NCBI GenBank assembly: GCA_015056085.1
Contig: SVHA01000001.1
Location: forward strand, 434,001-498,000
Length of the DNA stretch: 64,000 nucleotides
Reading direction: 5' to 3'
Source of the DNA: Clostridiales bacterium
GTDB lineage: Bacteria; Bacillota; Clostridia; Christensenellales; Aristaeellaceae
Shown: piece after piece, positions 26,838 to 34,499 of the stretch
How positions within the stretch are numbered: the first letter of the stretch is position 1
Layout of the letters: the number at the start of each line of letters is the position of its first letter
Program-made: the position numbers and the translations under genes
Notes under the pieces: generated by a model
Seen by the model: the letters and a program-made list of their open reading frames with translations, nothing else
Databases searched by the model: none
What the model was told of the DNA's origin: nothing

Positions 26838-27998
26838 ATGGCAGGTCAATCAACCTATATTTATCTGGACAATGCCGCTACCACGTTCCCCAAGCCGCCG
26901 CAGGTCATTTCCGCCATGGCGGGGGCGGCCCGCCTGATGGGCGGAAACCCCGGCAGGGGCGGACACCGGCTGAGCCTCCGGGCGGGTCGAATCATCCACG
27001 CCTGCCGGGAGGAAGCCGCCCTGATGCTGCACATGGATGCGCCGGAGAGAATCATCTTCACCAAAAACTGCACGGAGGCCCTCAACCTGGCCATTTCCGG
27101 CATACTTTCACCATTGCCGCCGGGGAAAGAGGTGATCTGCTCCCACGGCGAGCACAACGCCGTCATGCGCCTGCTGGACAGATATGTGTCTTCCGGGCGC
27201 ATCCGGGTGAAAATGCTCCTGCCGGAAGATGACGGCGTGTTGTTGCCTCAAACGTTGCAGGACGCCCTCACGCCGGACACGGCGCTGGTGATTCTCTGCC
27301 ATGCCAGCAACGTCACCGGGGTGATTCAGCCCGCTGCCGAAATGGGGAACATCTGCCGACGGAGGGGGATTCCCTTTGTGGTGGACGCCGCCCAGACGGC
27401 GGGGGTGCTGGATGTGTCTCCCGACGCCCTGCAGGCTGACATGGTGGCCATGCCGGGGCACAAGGGACTGTTGGGCCCCATGGGTACGGGCCTGCTGGCG
27501 CTGGCGGCCACTGCATCCCCCGAGCCGCTGATGCTGGGCGGCACCGGCAGCGTGTCCGAATCCCTGCGTCAGCCGGAAATGCTGCCCGACCGCTATGAAT
27601 CCGGCACGCTGAATCTCCCCGGGCTGGCGGGGCTTTTATGTGGCATCCGGTTTGTCCGCCGACGCAGGGAGGAGATTCACCAGTATGAAGTCTGGCTGAA
27701 CGAGCGCTTTGCCGCCCGGATGGCGGAAATGCGATGCGTGCGCCTCCTTGCGGGAGGAAATGCGCCCCGGGTGGGCATCACTTCCCTTGTGCCGCAGCAG
27801 ACCGACCCCGGCGCATTGGCGGACGCCCTTGACCAGTGCGGCGTAGCCATTCGCAGCGGGCTGCACTGCGCTCCCGCCATACACCGTTGGCTGGGCACGC
27901 TGTCCTCCGGCGCAGCCAGGTTCTCCTTCGGGCCTTTCAACACAAGGCAAGAGGTGGATGACGCCGCCCTGATTGTCCGGCGTCTGCTGAAACGGTAG
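26838..27998 (+). CDS. Cysteine-desulfurase-like PLP enzyme (EF2568-type)
   Basis: 386-residue class V aminotransferase-fold enzyme. IYLDNAATTFPKPPQV at the N-terminus, HGEHNAVMR, and the PLP lysine in MPGHKGLLGPMGTGLL identify the group called EF2568-type, related to NifS/SufS and often encoded near selenium-dependent molybdenum hydroxylase genes. The C-terminal active-site loop reads IRSGLHCAPAIHRWLGT, supplying the reactive Cys. AGGAGG is 6 bases upstream of ATG 26838. The divergent DUF3343 gene suggests it passes S or Se to that carrier. Converges on the next gene with only 3 bases between the stops. Confidence 0.87.
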   Translation: MAGQSTYIYLDNAATTFPKPPQVISAMAGAARLMGGNPGRGGHRLSLRAGRIIHACREEAALMLHMDAPERIIFTKNCTEALNLAISGILSPLPPGKEVICSHGEHNAVMRLLDRYVSSGRIRVKMLLPEDDGVLLPQTLQDALTPDTALVILCHASNVTGVIQPAAEMGNICRRRGIPFVVDAAQTAGVLDVSPDALQADMVAMPGHKGLLGPMGTGLLALAATASPEPLMLGGTGSVSESLRQPEMLPDRYESGTLNLPGLAGLLCGIRFVRRRREEIHQYEVWLNERFAARMAEMRCVRLLAGGNAPRVGITSLVPQQTDPGALADALDQCGVAIRSGLHCAPAIHRWLGTLSSGAARFSFGPFNTRQEVDDAALIVRRLLKR

Positions 27999-28001
27999 TC
28001 C

Positions 28002-28844
28002 TCACAGTTCCTCGTCCCCGGCGGGGGTCAGCAGACTCCCCACGCCCAGCAGCAGGCAGACCGCTCCCATCAGCAGAGACCACCCGCTGCCGGAAACCAA
28101 ATAAAACAGCATCAGCGCCGTGCCGTACCCCATGTACCGCGGCGCTTTTTCTTGTTTCATCAGCCCGTTTTTAAGGGGAATCCCGTGGAGAATTTGATGC
28201 TTGCGCTGCCCCAGCGCCACCAGTTGTTCGTCGGTGGCCGGGTGCGCCCTGCCCGCCAATTGTTCCAGCTGCTGGCGGGGAATCAGCCGCAGGGGAATGG
28301 CCGCCTTTTCCGTATAAGTCGCCGTTTTTCCGGGAATCTTCCCCAGCGGGCAGACAACGCCCCGCTGCGCCCCGGTTTTTCTCACCGCCCGCAGGCAGGA
28401 AGCGGCGTCTCCCGGTGACATATCGCTCTGGCTGGTCTGGCGCAGGCACATCACCAGCACCGTTCCTTCCCCCCGGGGCGTCGTCAAGCGGCACAGAGCG
28501 CCGTCCTCTGTCACCTGCTGAAGGGTCAGCGGATACCGCTGTGCTAATAACTCTGCCGCCATGCGGTGGGCTTGTTCTGCGGAGGACAGGAGCATTTCTT
28601 CCAGATACATCTCTCCGCCCAGGCGGATGCGCAGCGACGTTTCCCTTTTCAGCAGCCTGCGCTGGCGGACAGACGCCAGCAGCATCTGCCCCAATGTGCC
28701 CAGCGCCAGCCCCGCCAGCAGTGCCGGGACGCCGATCCCCCACAGGTGCATGAACCACAGAATCGCCAGAAGGTACATCATCAGCCGCAATCCCACGCCG
28801 TCCAGCCATTTTCCCAGACGATTTTTCCGTAAATATATCTCCAT
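28002..28844 (-). CDS. Membrane protein with a possible Mrr/restriction-endonuclease-like domain
   Basis: 280 residues from ATG 28844 (AAAAGGGG upstream). Two TM segments near the N-terminus (MMYLLAILWFMHL, LLAGLALGTLGQMLLA) and two at the C-terminus (GTALMLFYLVSGSGW, LLMGAVCLLLGVGSLL) enclose a soluble domain. That domain (RMAAELLAQRYPL ... GEGTVLVMCLRQTSQS ... AQRGVVCPLGKIPGKTATYTEK ... LIPRQQLEQL) has the spacing of Mrr-type restriction-like folds used in membrane proteins, but the usual catalytic D...ExK is not visible. I cannot assign a function. Divergent from nadD. Confidence 0.6.
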   Translation of the reverse strand: MEIYLRKNRLGKWLDGVGLRLMMYLLAILWFMHLWGIGVPALLAGLALGTLGQMLLASVRQRRLLKRETSLRIRLGGEMYLEEMLLSSAEQAHRMAAELLAQRYPLTLQQVTEDGALCRLTTPRGEGTVLVMCLRQTSQSDMSPGDAASCLRAVRKTGAQRGVVCPLGKIPGKTATYTEKAAIPLRLIPRQQLEQLAGRAHPATDEQLVALGQRKHQILHGIPLKNGLMKQEKAPRYMGYGTALMLFYLVSGSGWSLLMGAVCLLLGVGSLLTPAGDEEL

Positions 28845-28880
28845 GCAAAATTTCCCCTTTTCCTCAGGCCCAAAATCAGT

Positions 28881-28886
28881 TATAAT
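28881..28886 (+). promoter_or_regulatory. -10 box of the nadD-yqeK-rsfS unit
   Basis: Perfect TATAAT 37 bases ahead of the ATG at 28923. No good -35 match at the expected distance. Confidence 0.5.
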
Positions 28887-28922
28887 AGCAGCGTACAGAA
28901 GCTGCAAAGGAGGTCGGTCCCC

Positions 28923-30188
28923 ATGGCGAAGGAGCGCATCGGTGTGATGGGCGGAACATTCAACCCCATTCATGCCGGTCATGTGCAGATGGCCCTGTGC
29001 GCCATGGAAACGGCTAAACTGACCTCCGTGCTGGTGGTGCCCAGCGGCAATCCGCCCCACAAATCAGGCGTGGCCCCTGCGGAGGACCGCTGGCGGATGG
29101 TCTGCGCCGCCTGTGCGCCCCACAAGCAGCTCACGCCCAGCCGGGTGGAAATCGACCGTGCCGGGCTGATCTATACAGTGGATACCTTGTCCATTCTGAA
29201 GGAAAAGCATCCCCAGGCGGAGTTTTTCTACATGATCGGTACGGACACGCTGATGGAACTGCGCACCTGGCGCCGCATCGACGACGTGCTGAAAATGTGC
29301 ACCTTTCTGGTGTGCCCCCGGCAGTGCAAACACACCCCCGAACAACAGCAGCAGGAAGAACTGCGCCTGACCCGCCTGGGCGGCCAGTTCATCCATGTGG
29401 ACGCCCCCATGGTGGATATCTCCTCCACGCAGGTGCGCAGCGCTCTTTCTTCCGAAGACGACGCTCTGACCGCCTGTCTGCCGCCGCCGGTGCTGGCGTA
29501 TTGCCGCCTGTCCGGCCTGTACGGCTCGCCTGACCGCCCGGACATCCCCAAGGCATGGCTGGGGCTGGTGTTCCGGGCGCTGACCCCCGCACGGTACGCC
29601 CACACCCTGTCGGTAGCCCATTCCGCCAGGCGTCTGGCGATCATTCACGGCGCAAACGTGGCTGATGCGGAAATCGCCGGGCTTCTCCACGACTGCGCCA
29701 AGTGTATGCCGCTGGAAGATATGCAGCGTCTCGCCCGATACGCTCATCTGCCGGACGATCCGGAGATGCTTGCTTCCCCGGCGCTGCTTCACGCCGGCGT
29801 GGGCGCATACCTGGCCCAGCACATCTACGGCGTGAGCCGTCAGGAGATTCTCGACGCCATCGCCTGCCACACCACCGGCAAGCCGGACATGACGACCCTT
29901 GACATGATCGTCTATCTGGCGGACAAGATCGAACTGACCCGCAGCCCGTATCCCCTTTTGGAAAAGGTCCGGCAGCAGGCAGAGACGTCGCTGGCCAGGG
30001 CGATGCTCCTGAGTATGGAAGGCACGGCGGATCACGTCAAAAAGGGCGGAAAGAAACTGCATCCATCCTCCCTTCGCACCCTCAAGTGGCTGAAAAAGCA
30101 GGTGCGTCAGGAAGAAAAACAGGCCGCCAAGGAAGCCGCCAAATCAAAAAAGGCAACCAAAAAGCAGAAAAAGCAAACCAATGAATAA
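28923..30188 (+). CDS. nadD: Fused nicotinate-nucleotide adenylyltransferase and YqeK HD hydrolase
   Basis: 421 residues joining two normally separate enzymes. Residues 1-200: NadD, which makes deamido-NAD, with GVMGGTFNPIHAGH, GNPPHK, FYMIGTDTL and ISSTQVR. Residues 215-390: an HD domain of the YqeK type (symmetrical Ap4A hydrolase) with RYAHTLSVAHSA, LLHDCAKCM, HAGVGAYL and HTTGKPDM followed by YLADKIE. The last 35 residues are almost all Lys/Gln/Glu/Ala, a charged tail. In Bacillus nadD and yqeK are adjacent separate genes, followed by rsfS; the same order with a fusion is seen here (rsfS starts 11 bases on). AAAGGAGG precedes ATG 28923. Confidence 0.93.
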   Translation: MAKERIGVMGGTFNPIHAGHVQMALCAMETAKLTSVLVVPSGNPPHKSGVAPAEDRWRMVCAACAPHKQLTPSRVEIDRAGLIYTVDTLSILKEKHPQAEFFYMIGTDTLMELRTWRRIDDVLKMCTFLVCPRQCKHTPEQQQQEELRLTRLGGQFIHVDAPMVDISSTQVRSALSSEDDALTACLPPPVLAYCRLSGLYGSPDRPDIPKAWLGLVFRALTPARYAHTLSVAHSARRLAIIHGANVADAEIAGLLHDCAKCMPLEDMQRLARYAHLPDDPEMLASPALLHAGVGAYLAQHIYGVSRQEILDAIACHTTGKPDMTTLDMIVYLADKIELTRSPYPLLEKVRQQAETSLARAMLLSMEGTADHVKKGGKKLHPSSLRTLKWLKKQVRQEEKQAAKEAAKSKKATKKQKKQTNE

Positions 30189-30199
30189 GGAGATTTCAA

Positions 30200-30565
30200 A
30201 TGCAGGACAACACGATCGTACAACAGCTTTCCCAGGCACTCTATGATAACAAGGGCCGCAACATTGTGGCGCTGGATGTTCACGAACTGACGGTGATCTG
30301 CGACTGGATGGTGATTGCCAGCGGACGCAATGCCAATCAGGTCAAGGCTTTGGCTGATGATGTGGACGAATGCGCCGCCAAGCTGGGCCTGCCCCTGCGC
30401 CGCAGTGAAGGACAGACCGACGGCCGCTGGGTCATCCTGGATTACGGGCACATCATTGTGCACATTTTCCACCAGGAAGACCGGGAATACTACAACCTTG
30501 AGCGCCTGTGGGAAGACGGCAACAATCGTGTCGTGCTGCCCTTTGATCAGACCATCCCGGATTGA
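30200..30565 (+). CDS. rsfS: Ribosome silencing factor RsfS
   Basis: 121 residues. RsfS binds L14 and blocks subunit joining when nutrients are scarce. Diagnostic sequence: DVHELTVICDWMVIASGRN, DGRWVILDYGHIIVHIFH and REYYNLERLWEDG. AAGGAG precedes ATG 30200. Last gene of nadD/yqeK-rsfS. The stop codon is only 2 bases from the first hairpin of the repeat chain at 30568. Confidence 0.96.
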   Translation: MQDNTIVQQLSQALYDNKGRNIVALDVHELTVICDWMVIASGRNANQVKALADDVDECAAKLGLPLRRSEGQTDGRWVILDYGHIIVHIFHQEDREYYNLERLWEDGNNRVVLPFDQTIPD

Positions 30566-30567
30566 CT

Positions 30568-30750
30568 AGGGGCTCCGCCCCTGGACCCCGGTCGGGGGCC
30601 CTGCCCCCGACACCCCTGCCAAAGGGCTTTGCCCTTTGGAAACCCAGCAGGGGCTTTGCCCCTGCACCCCAGTTGGGGGCGCTGCCCCCAACACCCCCGC
30701 AAGGGCCATTGGCCCTTGACCCATCACCCCAAGCCCCGAAGGGCTTGGGG
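30568..30750. repeat. Chain of GC-rich hairpin repeats, copy 1 (behind rsfS)
   Basis: Seven successive palindromes with short loops: AGGGG/CCCCT, GTCGGGGG/CCCCCGAC, AAAGGGC/GCCCTTT, GCAGGGGC/GCCCCTGC, GTTGGGGGC/GCCCCCAAC, CAAGGGCC/GGCCCTTG and CCCCAAGCCC/GGGCTTGGGG. Spacers such as ACACCCC and TGACCCATCA recur in the other copies. The chain begins 2 bases after the rsfS stop. Related chains occur at 33872-33999 (same orientation) and 35000-35207 (inverted). Confidence 0.92.
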
Positions 30751-30810
30751 GATTATTTGTTAAGGGGATTATCCTTTCTTATTGTTGGGACGAGTAACAA
30801 CGGAGGGGAC

Positions 30811-30858
30811 TCCGAAGGGGTCCAGGGGGCGACCGGAAAGGCCCCTGGTTCATCCGGC
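30811..30858 (+). repeat. Mosaic repeat element a, short form
   Basis: TCCGAAGG...GTCCAGGGGG-CGACCGGAAAG-GCCCCTGG...TTCATCCGGC. Same arms as elements e and f but without their inner block of about 60 bases. Core here is CGACCGGAAAG rather than CGATCGGAAAG. Confidence 0.85.
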
Positions 30859-30901
30859 AAAGGGACGTTACAGGTAAAAGCATAGAAATGGAACAATCTT
30901 T

Positions 30902-30972
30902 TGTGCAAGGTGAGGGTTTCGCCCTCACGGGCGACCAAAGGGCTTTCCGATCGCCCATTGACCCTCTTCGGG
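30902..30972 (-). repeat. Mosaic repeat element b
   Basis: Read on the minus strand it is the short form: arms flank CGATCGGAAAGCCCTTTGG, ending in the GTGAGGG-TTTC-CCCTCAC hairpin and CTTGCAC. Nearly identical to elements c and d at 34.0-34.3 kb, except that the outer arm has changed (CCCATTGACCC). Confidence 0.85.
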
Positions 30973-31106
30973 AACACCCTTTCTTACTATTCGAAGCAAG
31001 CAACAGAACAAATGAGTAACCAACAGCAAATTCCCATTCCCTGCCCCACCCTCCCTCAAACCAGCGAAAGTCCCCTCAAATTCCCCGAAAAAAGTGCAAA
31101 AAACCG

Positions 31107-31135
31107 TTGACAGGCAGGGGTTTAGGTGGTATAAT
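31107..31135 (+). promoter_or_regulatory. rplJL promoter
   Basis: Perfect TTGACA (31107-31112), 17 bases, perfect TATAAT (31130-31135): a consensus sigma-A promoter. Confidence 0.92.
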
Positions 31136-31302
31136 GTGTAACGGTTTTGAAGAAACCTGTGCCGTAGACAGCCGGTATCCGCAAGGATGTAATGGAGTTC
31201 GCTCCGCCTGCCGAGGTGTGATGGATATAGCTTTTGCTCATCCCTTGCGCCTGCGCAAGGGTTTTCTTTTACTCCCAAGCCATTAAGGAGGTGCAAGAAT
31301 CA
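31136..31302 (+). ncRNA. L10 leader (autoregulatory, with terminator-like hairpin)
   Basis: The transcript before rplJ contains GCCGTAGACAGCCGGT and later CCTGCCGAGG, the two halves of the L10 leader that mimic the L10(L12)4 binding site on 23S rRNA. A terminator-type hairpin, CCCTTGCG/CGCAAGGG at 31242-31261 with a following TTTTCTTTT, lies just before the rplJ ribosome-binding site, so transcription attenuation is a likely output. Confidence 0.85.
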
Positions 31303-31800
31303 ATGAGCAAGAATCGTGATCTGAAAGTTCAGGCAGTTGCGGAAATCGTCGAGCAGCTGAAGAACGCTGAATCCGTGGTGATTTGCAGCTACTCCGGTCT
31401 GACCGTGGAGCAGGTGACTGCCCTGCGTAAGGAGTGCCGCGAGAACGAAGTGAACTACTGCGTTCTGAAGAACCGTCTGGTGAAGCGCGCTCTGGATGAA
31501 CTCAACATCACCGGCCTGGATGATCTGCTCAACGGCCCCAACGCTTTCGTGTTCGGTGGCAAGGACGTGACCAACGCCCCCAAGATCATCAACTCCTTCA
31601 TCGAGAAGAACAAGCTGGCCAGCCTGAAGATCACCGGCGGCATCATGGGCACCGAAGCCCTGGATGTGAAGGCCGTGAAGGATCTGGCTGCCACCCCCAG
31701 CCGCGAAGAGCTGCTGGCCACCCTGGTGGGCTGCCTCATCTCCCCCGTCTCTTCCCTGGTGTCCGTGCTGGACGAAATCGCCGAGAAGAAGGCTGCGTAA
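31303..31800 (+). CDS. rplJ: Ribosomal protein L10
   Basis: 165-residue stalk-base protein. Begins MSKNRDLKVQAVAEIVEQLK; SYSGLTVEQVTALRKECREN and LKNRLVKRAL are conserved L10 segments, and the C-terminal helix (LVSVLDEIAEKKAA) binds L7/L12 dimers. AAGGAGGTG is upstream of ATG 31303; a longer in-frame start would run through the attenuator hairpin. rplK-rplA, usual upstream neighbours, are replaced by the repeat region. Confidence 0.97.
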   Translation: MSKNRDLKVQAVAEIVEQLKNAESVVICSYSGLTVEQVTALRKECRENEVNYCVLKNRLVKRALDELNITGLDDLLNGPNAFVFGGKDVTNAPKIINSFIEKNKLASLKITGGIMGTEALDVKAVKDLAATPSREELLATLVGCLISPVSSLVSVLDEIAEKKAA

Positions 31801-31892
31801 TCAACCATTGGTTGCGCTCTGCATGATCCCCGCGGCATAAGCCGCAAACACACACTACAAAACAAAAAGATCAACTATGGAGGTTGAATACA

Positions 31893-32264
31893 ATGACCAT
31901 CGAACAGATTCTGGAAGCTATTGAGTCTATGACTCTGATGCAGGTTAAGGAACTGGTTGACGCCCTGAAGGAAAAGTTCGGCGTGACCGGTGCGATCGCT
32001 GTTGCTGGTGGCGCTGCTCCCGCTGCTGCCGCTGCTGCTGAAGAAGAGAAGACCGAGTTTGACGTCGTGCTGAAGGACGCCGGCTCCGAGAAGATCAAGG
32101 TTATCAAGGTTGTGCGCGAAGTCGTGTCCGGCCTGGGCCTGAAGGAAGCCAAGGAAATCGTCGAGTCTGCTCCCAAGACCATCAAGGAAGGCGTGTCCAA
32201 GGAAGACGCCGCCAAGATCGTCGAGCAGTTCAAGGCTGTTGGCGCCACCTGCGAAATCAAGTAA
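31893..32264 (+). CDS. rplL: Ribosomal protein L7/L12
   Basis: 123-residue stalk protein that recruits translation factors. N-terminal dimerisation domain ([20 protein letters not shown]), Ala/Gly hinge ([17 protein letters not shown]) and C-terminal factor-binding domain ([20 protein letters not shown]). ATG 31893 is preceded by GGAGG. Ends in a strong terminator; rpoB is not downstream in this window, an unusual break of the rpl-rpo block. Confidence 0.98.
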   Translation: MTIEQILEAIESMTLMQVKELVDALKEKFGVTGAIAVAGGAAPAAAAAAEEEKTEFDVVLKDAGSEKIKVIKVVREVVSGLGLKEAKEIVESAPKTIKEGVSKEDAAKIVEQFKAVGATCEIK

Positions 32265-32278
32265 TTTTCGCTTTCAAT

Positions 32279-32308
32279 GCGGATTCCCGAAAGGGAGTCC
32301 GCTTTTTT
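32279..32308 (+). terminator. rplJL terminator
   Basis: GCGGATTCCC/GGGAGTCCGC, GAAA tetraloop, six T residues. Confidence 0.92.
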
Positions 32309-32356
32309 GTCGGATACTGGCAATCAAACTGGCAACAAATTTTCCCATTTTGGCCA

Positions 32357-32392
32357 TTGCAAATACGGTATATATGATATACAATATTTGCA
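32357..32392 (+). promoter_or_regulatory. Promoter overlaid by a 35-bp dyad operator (solute-binding protein gene)
   Basis: TTGCAA (32357-32362), 17 bases, TACAAT (32380-32385). The same stretch is a large dyad centred at 32375: TGCAAATA (32358-32365), GTATAT (32368-32373), ATG, ATATAC (32377-32382), TATTTGCA (32385-32392), with only the two-base steps between arms unpaired. A repressor covering both promoter boxes is the simplest reading. Confidence 0.8.
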
Positions 32393-32469
32393 TGGTTTCT
32401 GGCGCCCCACATCCAATGATTCATCCCGCCCACGAGACGGCGGATGAAATATAAAAAGGAGGGTTTCCC

Positions 32470-33807
32470 ATGAAGAAGCTTGTGTCCCTGGTTCTGGCTC
32501 TGCTGATGGTGTTCGGCATTGCCTCTTCCCTGGCCGAAATCGAAATGACCACGGAAGAAATCACCCTGACCTATGCGGCCAAGGAAGAAGACTATGACCT
32601 GACCTGCCAGCTGGCTGATCAGTTCATGCAGCAGTATCCCAACATCACCGTTGAGGTTCTGGAGATGGATGAATCCACCTACGACACCTCCATCGGTAAC
32701 CTGGCCGCCGAGCAGAAGCTGCCCGACGTGTTCTGGATGAGCAATGTGTGCGACGCCGTCGCCAATGGCTGGGCTCTGCAGCTGGATGAGTTCTATGCCA
32801 ACGATCCCGACGCTGCCAAGATTTCCCCCACCATCCTGAAGTATGCCCAGATTGGCGGCCGCCGTTACTCCGTGCCCGCCAAGTCCCGCCCCATCTTCGC
32901 CGTCATCAACAAGACCCTGTTCGAAACCTACAATGTCGAAATCCCCAGCCCCGACTGGACCTTCGAAGAGTTCAAGGCTGCTGCTGAAGCGACCGCTCAT
33001 CCCGAGAACTACCACTTCGGCTACGGCCACAACACCACCGTTGAGTACTTCATCCCCCGTTTCAACTGGGACGGCGAGAGCTACACCCTGGACGAGACCT
33101 GGATCATGATGGAAGAACTGATGGCTGACTGGACTGCCCGCAAGGTCGCTGAAAACATGACCCCTGAAGAGAAACTGGCTGTCTGGGGCGACGAAGGTAC
33201 TGTTGCCAAGGATCGCGGCGCCTGCGCTACCATCATGATGTCCTTCGAGTGGGGCGCTGAAGCCTTCATCGACGGCAGCATGGAACAGCAGACCGGCTGC
33301 GAATACCTGATCTACCCCGTTCCCTCTCCCTTGGACATCAACCCCACCGACATGATGTTCGCCTGCATCTCCCGCGGCACTCAGTATCCCAACGAAGCTT
33401 GGATGCTGGCCAAGTGGATGACCTGGGGCAAGGAAGCTACCATCCTGCGCAACACCTGGTACAACGAGAACGAAATCCTGACCAACGCTCTGCCCATGAT
33501 CGAAGACGAGGCTGTCTGGGCCGACACCAAGGCGAAGGTTCATCCCGCTCTGCAGGACTTCGTTGAGTATGCCAAGCCCATGTCTCCCTCCATCGACTCT
33601 CATGCTCCCAACTGCATCTGGGTCAACGTGAACTACTACTTCGGCGGCGTGCCCGGCAAGTTTGCTTCCGGCGAAACCACTCCCGCTGATATGGCTCCCG
33701 AACTCCGCGCCCAGTACAACGGCCTGCGTGATGACTGGTTCGAGCAGTGCTCCGATTTCGCCACCGCCACCGATCTGGACATCGCCACCACTTCTGACGC
33801 TGAGTAA
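32470..33807 (+). CDS. Extracellular solute-binding protein, sugar ABC family 1
   Basis: 445 residues. Signal peptide LVLALLMVFGIASSLAEIEM without a lipobox Cys, which is odd because Gram-positive binding proteins are normally lipidated. The mature part has the family-1 pattern: ITLTYAAKEEDYDL, FMQQYPNITVEVLEMDE, KLPDVFWMSN, RRYSVPAKSRPIFAVINKTLFE. GGAGGG precedes ATG 32470. No permease or ATPase genes are adjacent, so it must serve a distant transporter, or act as a sensor or wall-free binder. It has its own promoter with a dyad operator and a strong terminator, and GCT/GAA-rich codon use like the ribosomal genes, suggesting high expression when on. Confidence 0.88.
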   Translation: MKKLVSLVLALLMVFGIASSLAEIEMTTEEITLTYAAKEEDYDLTCQLADQFMQQYPNITVEVLEMDESTYDTSIGNLAAEQKLPDVFWMSNVCDAVANGWALQLDEFYANDPDAAKISPTILKYAQIGGRRYSVPAKSRPIFAVINKTLFETYNVEIPSPDWTFEEFKAAAEATAHPENYHFGYGHNTTVEYFIPRFNWDGESYTLDETWIMMEELMADWTARKVAENMTPEEKLAVWGDEGTVAKDRGACATIMMSFEWGAEAFIDGSMEQQTGCEYLIYPVPSPLDINPTDMMFACISRGTQYPNEAWMLAKWMTWGKEATILRNTWYNENEILTNALPMIEDEAVWADTKAKVHPALQDFVEYAKPMSPSIDSHAPNCIWVNVNYYFGGVPGKFASGETTPADMAPELRAQYNGLRDDWFEQCSDFATATDLDIATTSDAE

Positions 33808-33839
33808 CAGCATCTTTCCGGGGTAATCCCCCGGTCCCG

Positions 33840-33871
33840 CCCCTGCCACTCACCCGGCAGGGGTTTCTTTT
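33840..33871 (+). terminator. Terminator of the solute-binding protein gene
   Basis: CCCCTGCC (33840-33847) and GGCAGGGG (33856-33863), then TTTCTTTT. The repeat chain begins directly after the T-run. Confidence 0.9.
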
Positions 33872-33999
33872 GCGGGGCGTTGCCCCGCACCCCACCAGGG
33901 GGCTATGCCCCCTGGACCCCCTGTTGGGGGCGCCGCCCCCAACACCCCCGCAAGGGTCTTCGACCCTTGACCCATTACCCCAAGCCCAAGGGCTTGGGG
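33872..33999. repeat. Chain of GC-rich hairpin repeats, copy 2
   Basis: GCGGGGC/GCCCCGC, CAGGGGGC/GCCCCCTG, GTTGGGGGC/GCCCCCAAC, CAAGGGTC/GACCCTTG, then CCCAAGCCC/GGGCTTGGG. Loops are three bases except the last. Same order and spacers as the second half of copy 1; the CAAGGGTC stem differs from copy 1 by a paired change. Confidence 0.92.
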
Positions 34000-34040
34000 G
34001 ATTGTTTGTATGTGGGTTTTTCCTTTGAAGGTAGGTTTTT

Positions 34041-34109
34041 GTGCAGGGTGGGGTTTCGCCCTCACGGGCGACCAAAGGGCTTTCCGATCGCCCTTTGGAA
34101 ACCTTCGGA
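34041..34109 (-). repeat. Mosaic repeat element c
   Basis: Minus strand: TCCGAAGGTTTCCAAAGGG, CGATCGGAAAG, CCCTTTGGTCGCCCG, then a hairpin. Short form without the inner block. Confidence 0.88.
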
Positions 34110-34204
34110 TGCAAGTAGTCTTATTTGGCCCTTGACCCATCACCCCAAGCCCAAGGGCTTGGGGGATTGTTTGTATGTGGGTTTCTCCTTTGAAAGTATG
34201 TTTT

Positions 34205-34275
34205 TGTGCAAGGTGAGGCTTTCGCCCTCACGGGCGACCAAAGGGCTTTCCGATCGCCCTTTGGAAACCTTCGGA
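34205..34275 (-). repeat. Mosaic repeat element d
   Basis: Almost identical to element c; within this span the arms TTTCCAAAGGG and CCCTTTGG pair around CGATCGGAAAG. Confidence 0.88.
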
Positions 34276-34363
34276 GTCCCATCTCTTGTTTAGGGTTGTA
34301 ACCTGCTTGTTGGAGGAACGGTTTTTCCTTTGTTGCTTGTTCAAAATTGCCGGTAGGGGTCAA

Positions 34364-34470
34364 GCCGAAGGGGTCCAGGGGAAACGAACTGCCCAGTGGG
34401 CAGTCGCCGAAGGCGAGTTTCCGGAGCGAAGCGGAGGCGGACCGATCGGAAAGCCCCCTGGTACTCCCAG
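34364..34470 (+). repeat. Mosaic repeat element e, long form
   Basis: Arms GGGTCCAGGGG and CCCCCTGG enclose an inner block of about 60 bases with hairpins ACTGCCCA/TGGGCAGT and CGCC/GGCG, then GTTTCCGGAGCGAAGCGGAGG, then the CGATCGGAAAG core. The inner block is shared, with one visible change, with element f and is missing from a-d. Confidence 0.9.
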
Positions 34471-34499
34471 CAAAACCGAGCAACAGGTATCGGACAAGT

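Larger units (their letters stand above)
33964..34275. repeat. Tandem direct repeat of about 165 bases (two units)
   Basis: Unit 1 (33964-34109) and unit 2 (34129-34275) both run from CCCTTGACCCAT through the CCCAAGCC/GGCTTGGG hairpin, GATTGTTTGTATGTGGGTTT, the GTGAGG/CCCTCAC-type hairpin and the CGATCGGAAAG element (minus strand) to TTCGGA. They differ at only a handful of positions. The 3' parts are elements c (34041-34109) and d (34205-34275). Confidence 0.9.

Noticed and set aside
30562-30885. Open frames inside the repeat chains
   Set aside because: Proline-rich translations come from the palindromes themselves; copies in other places read in different frames and strands.
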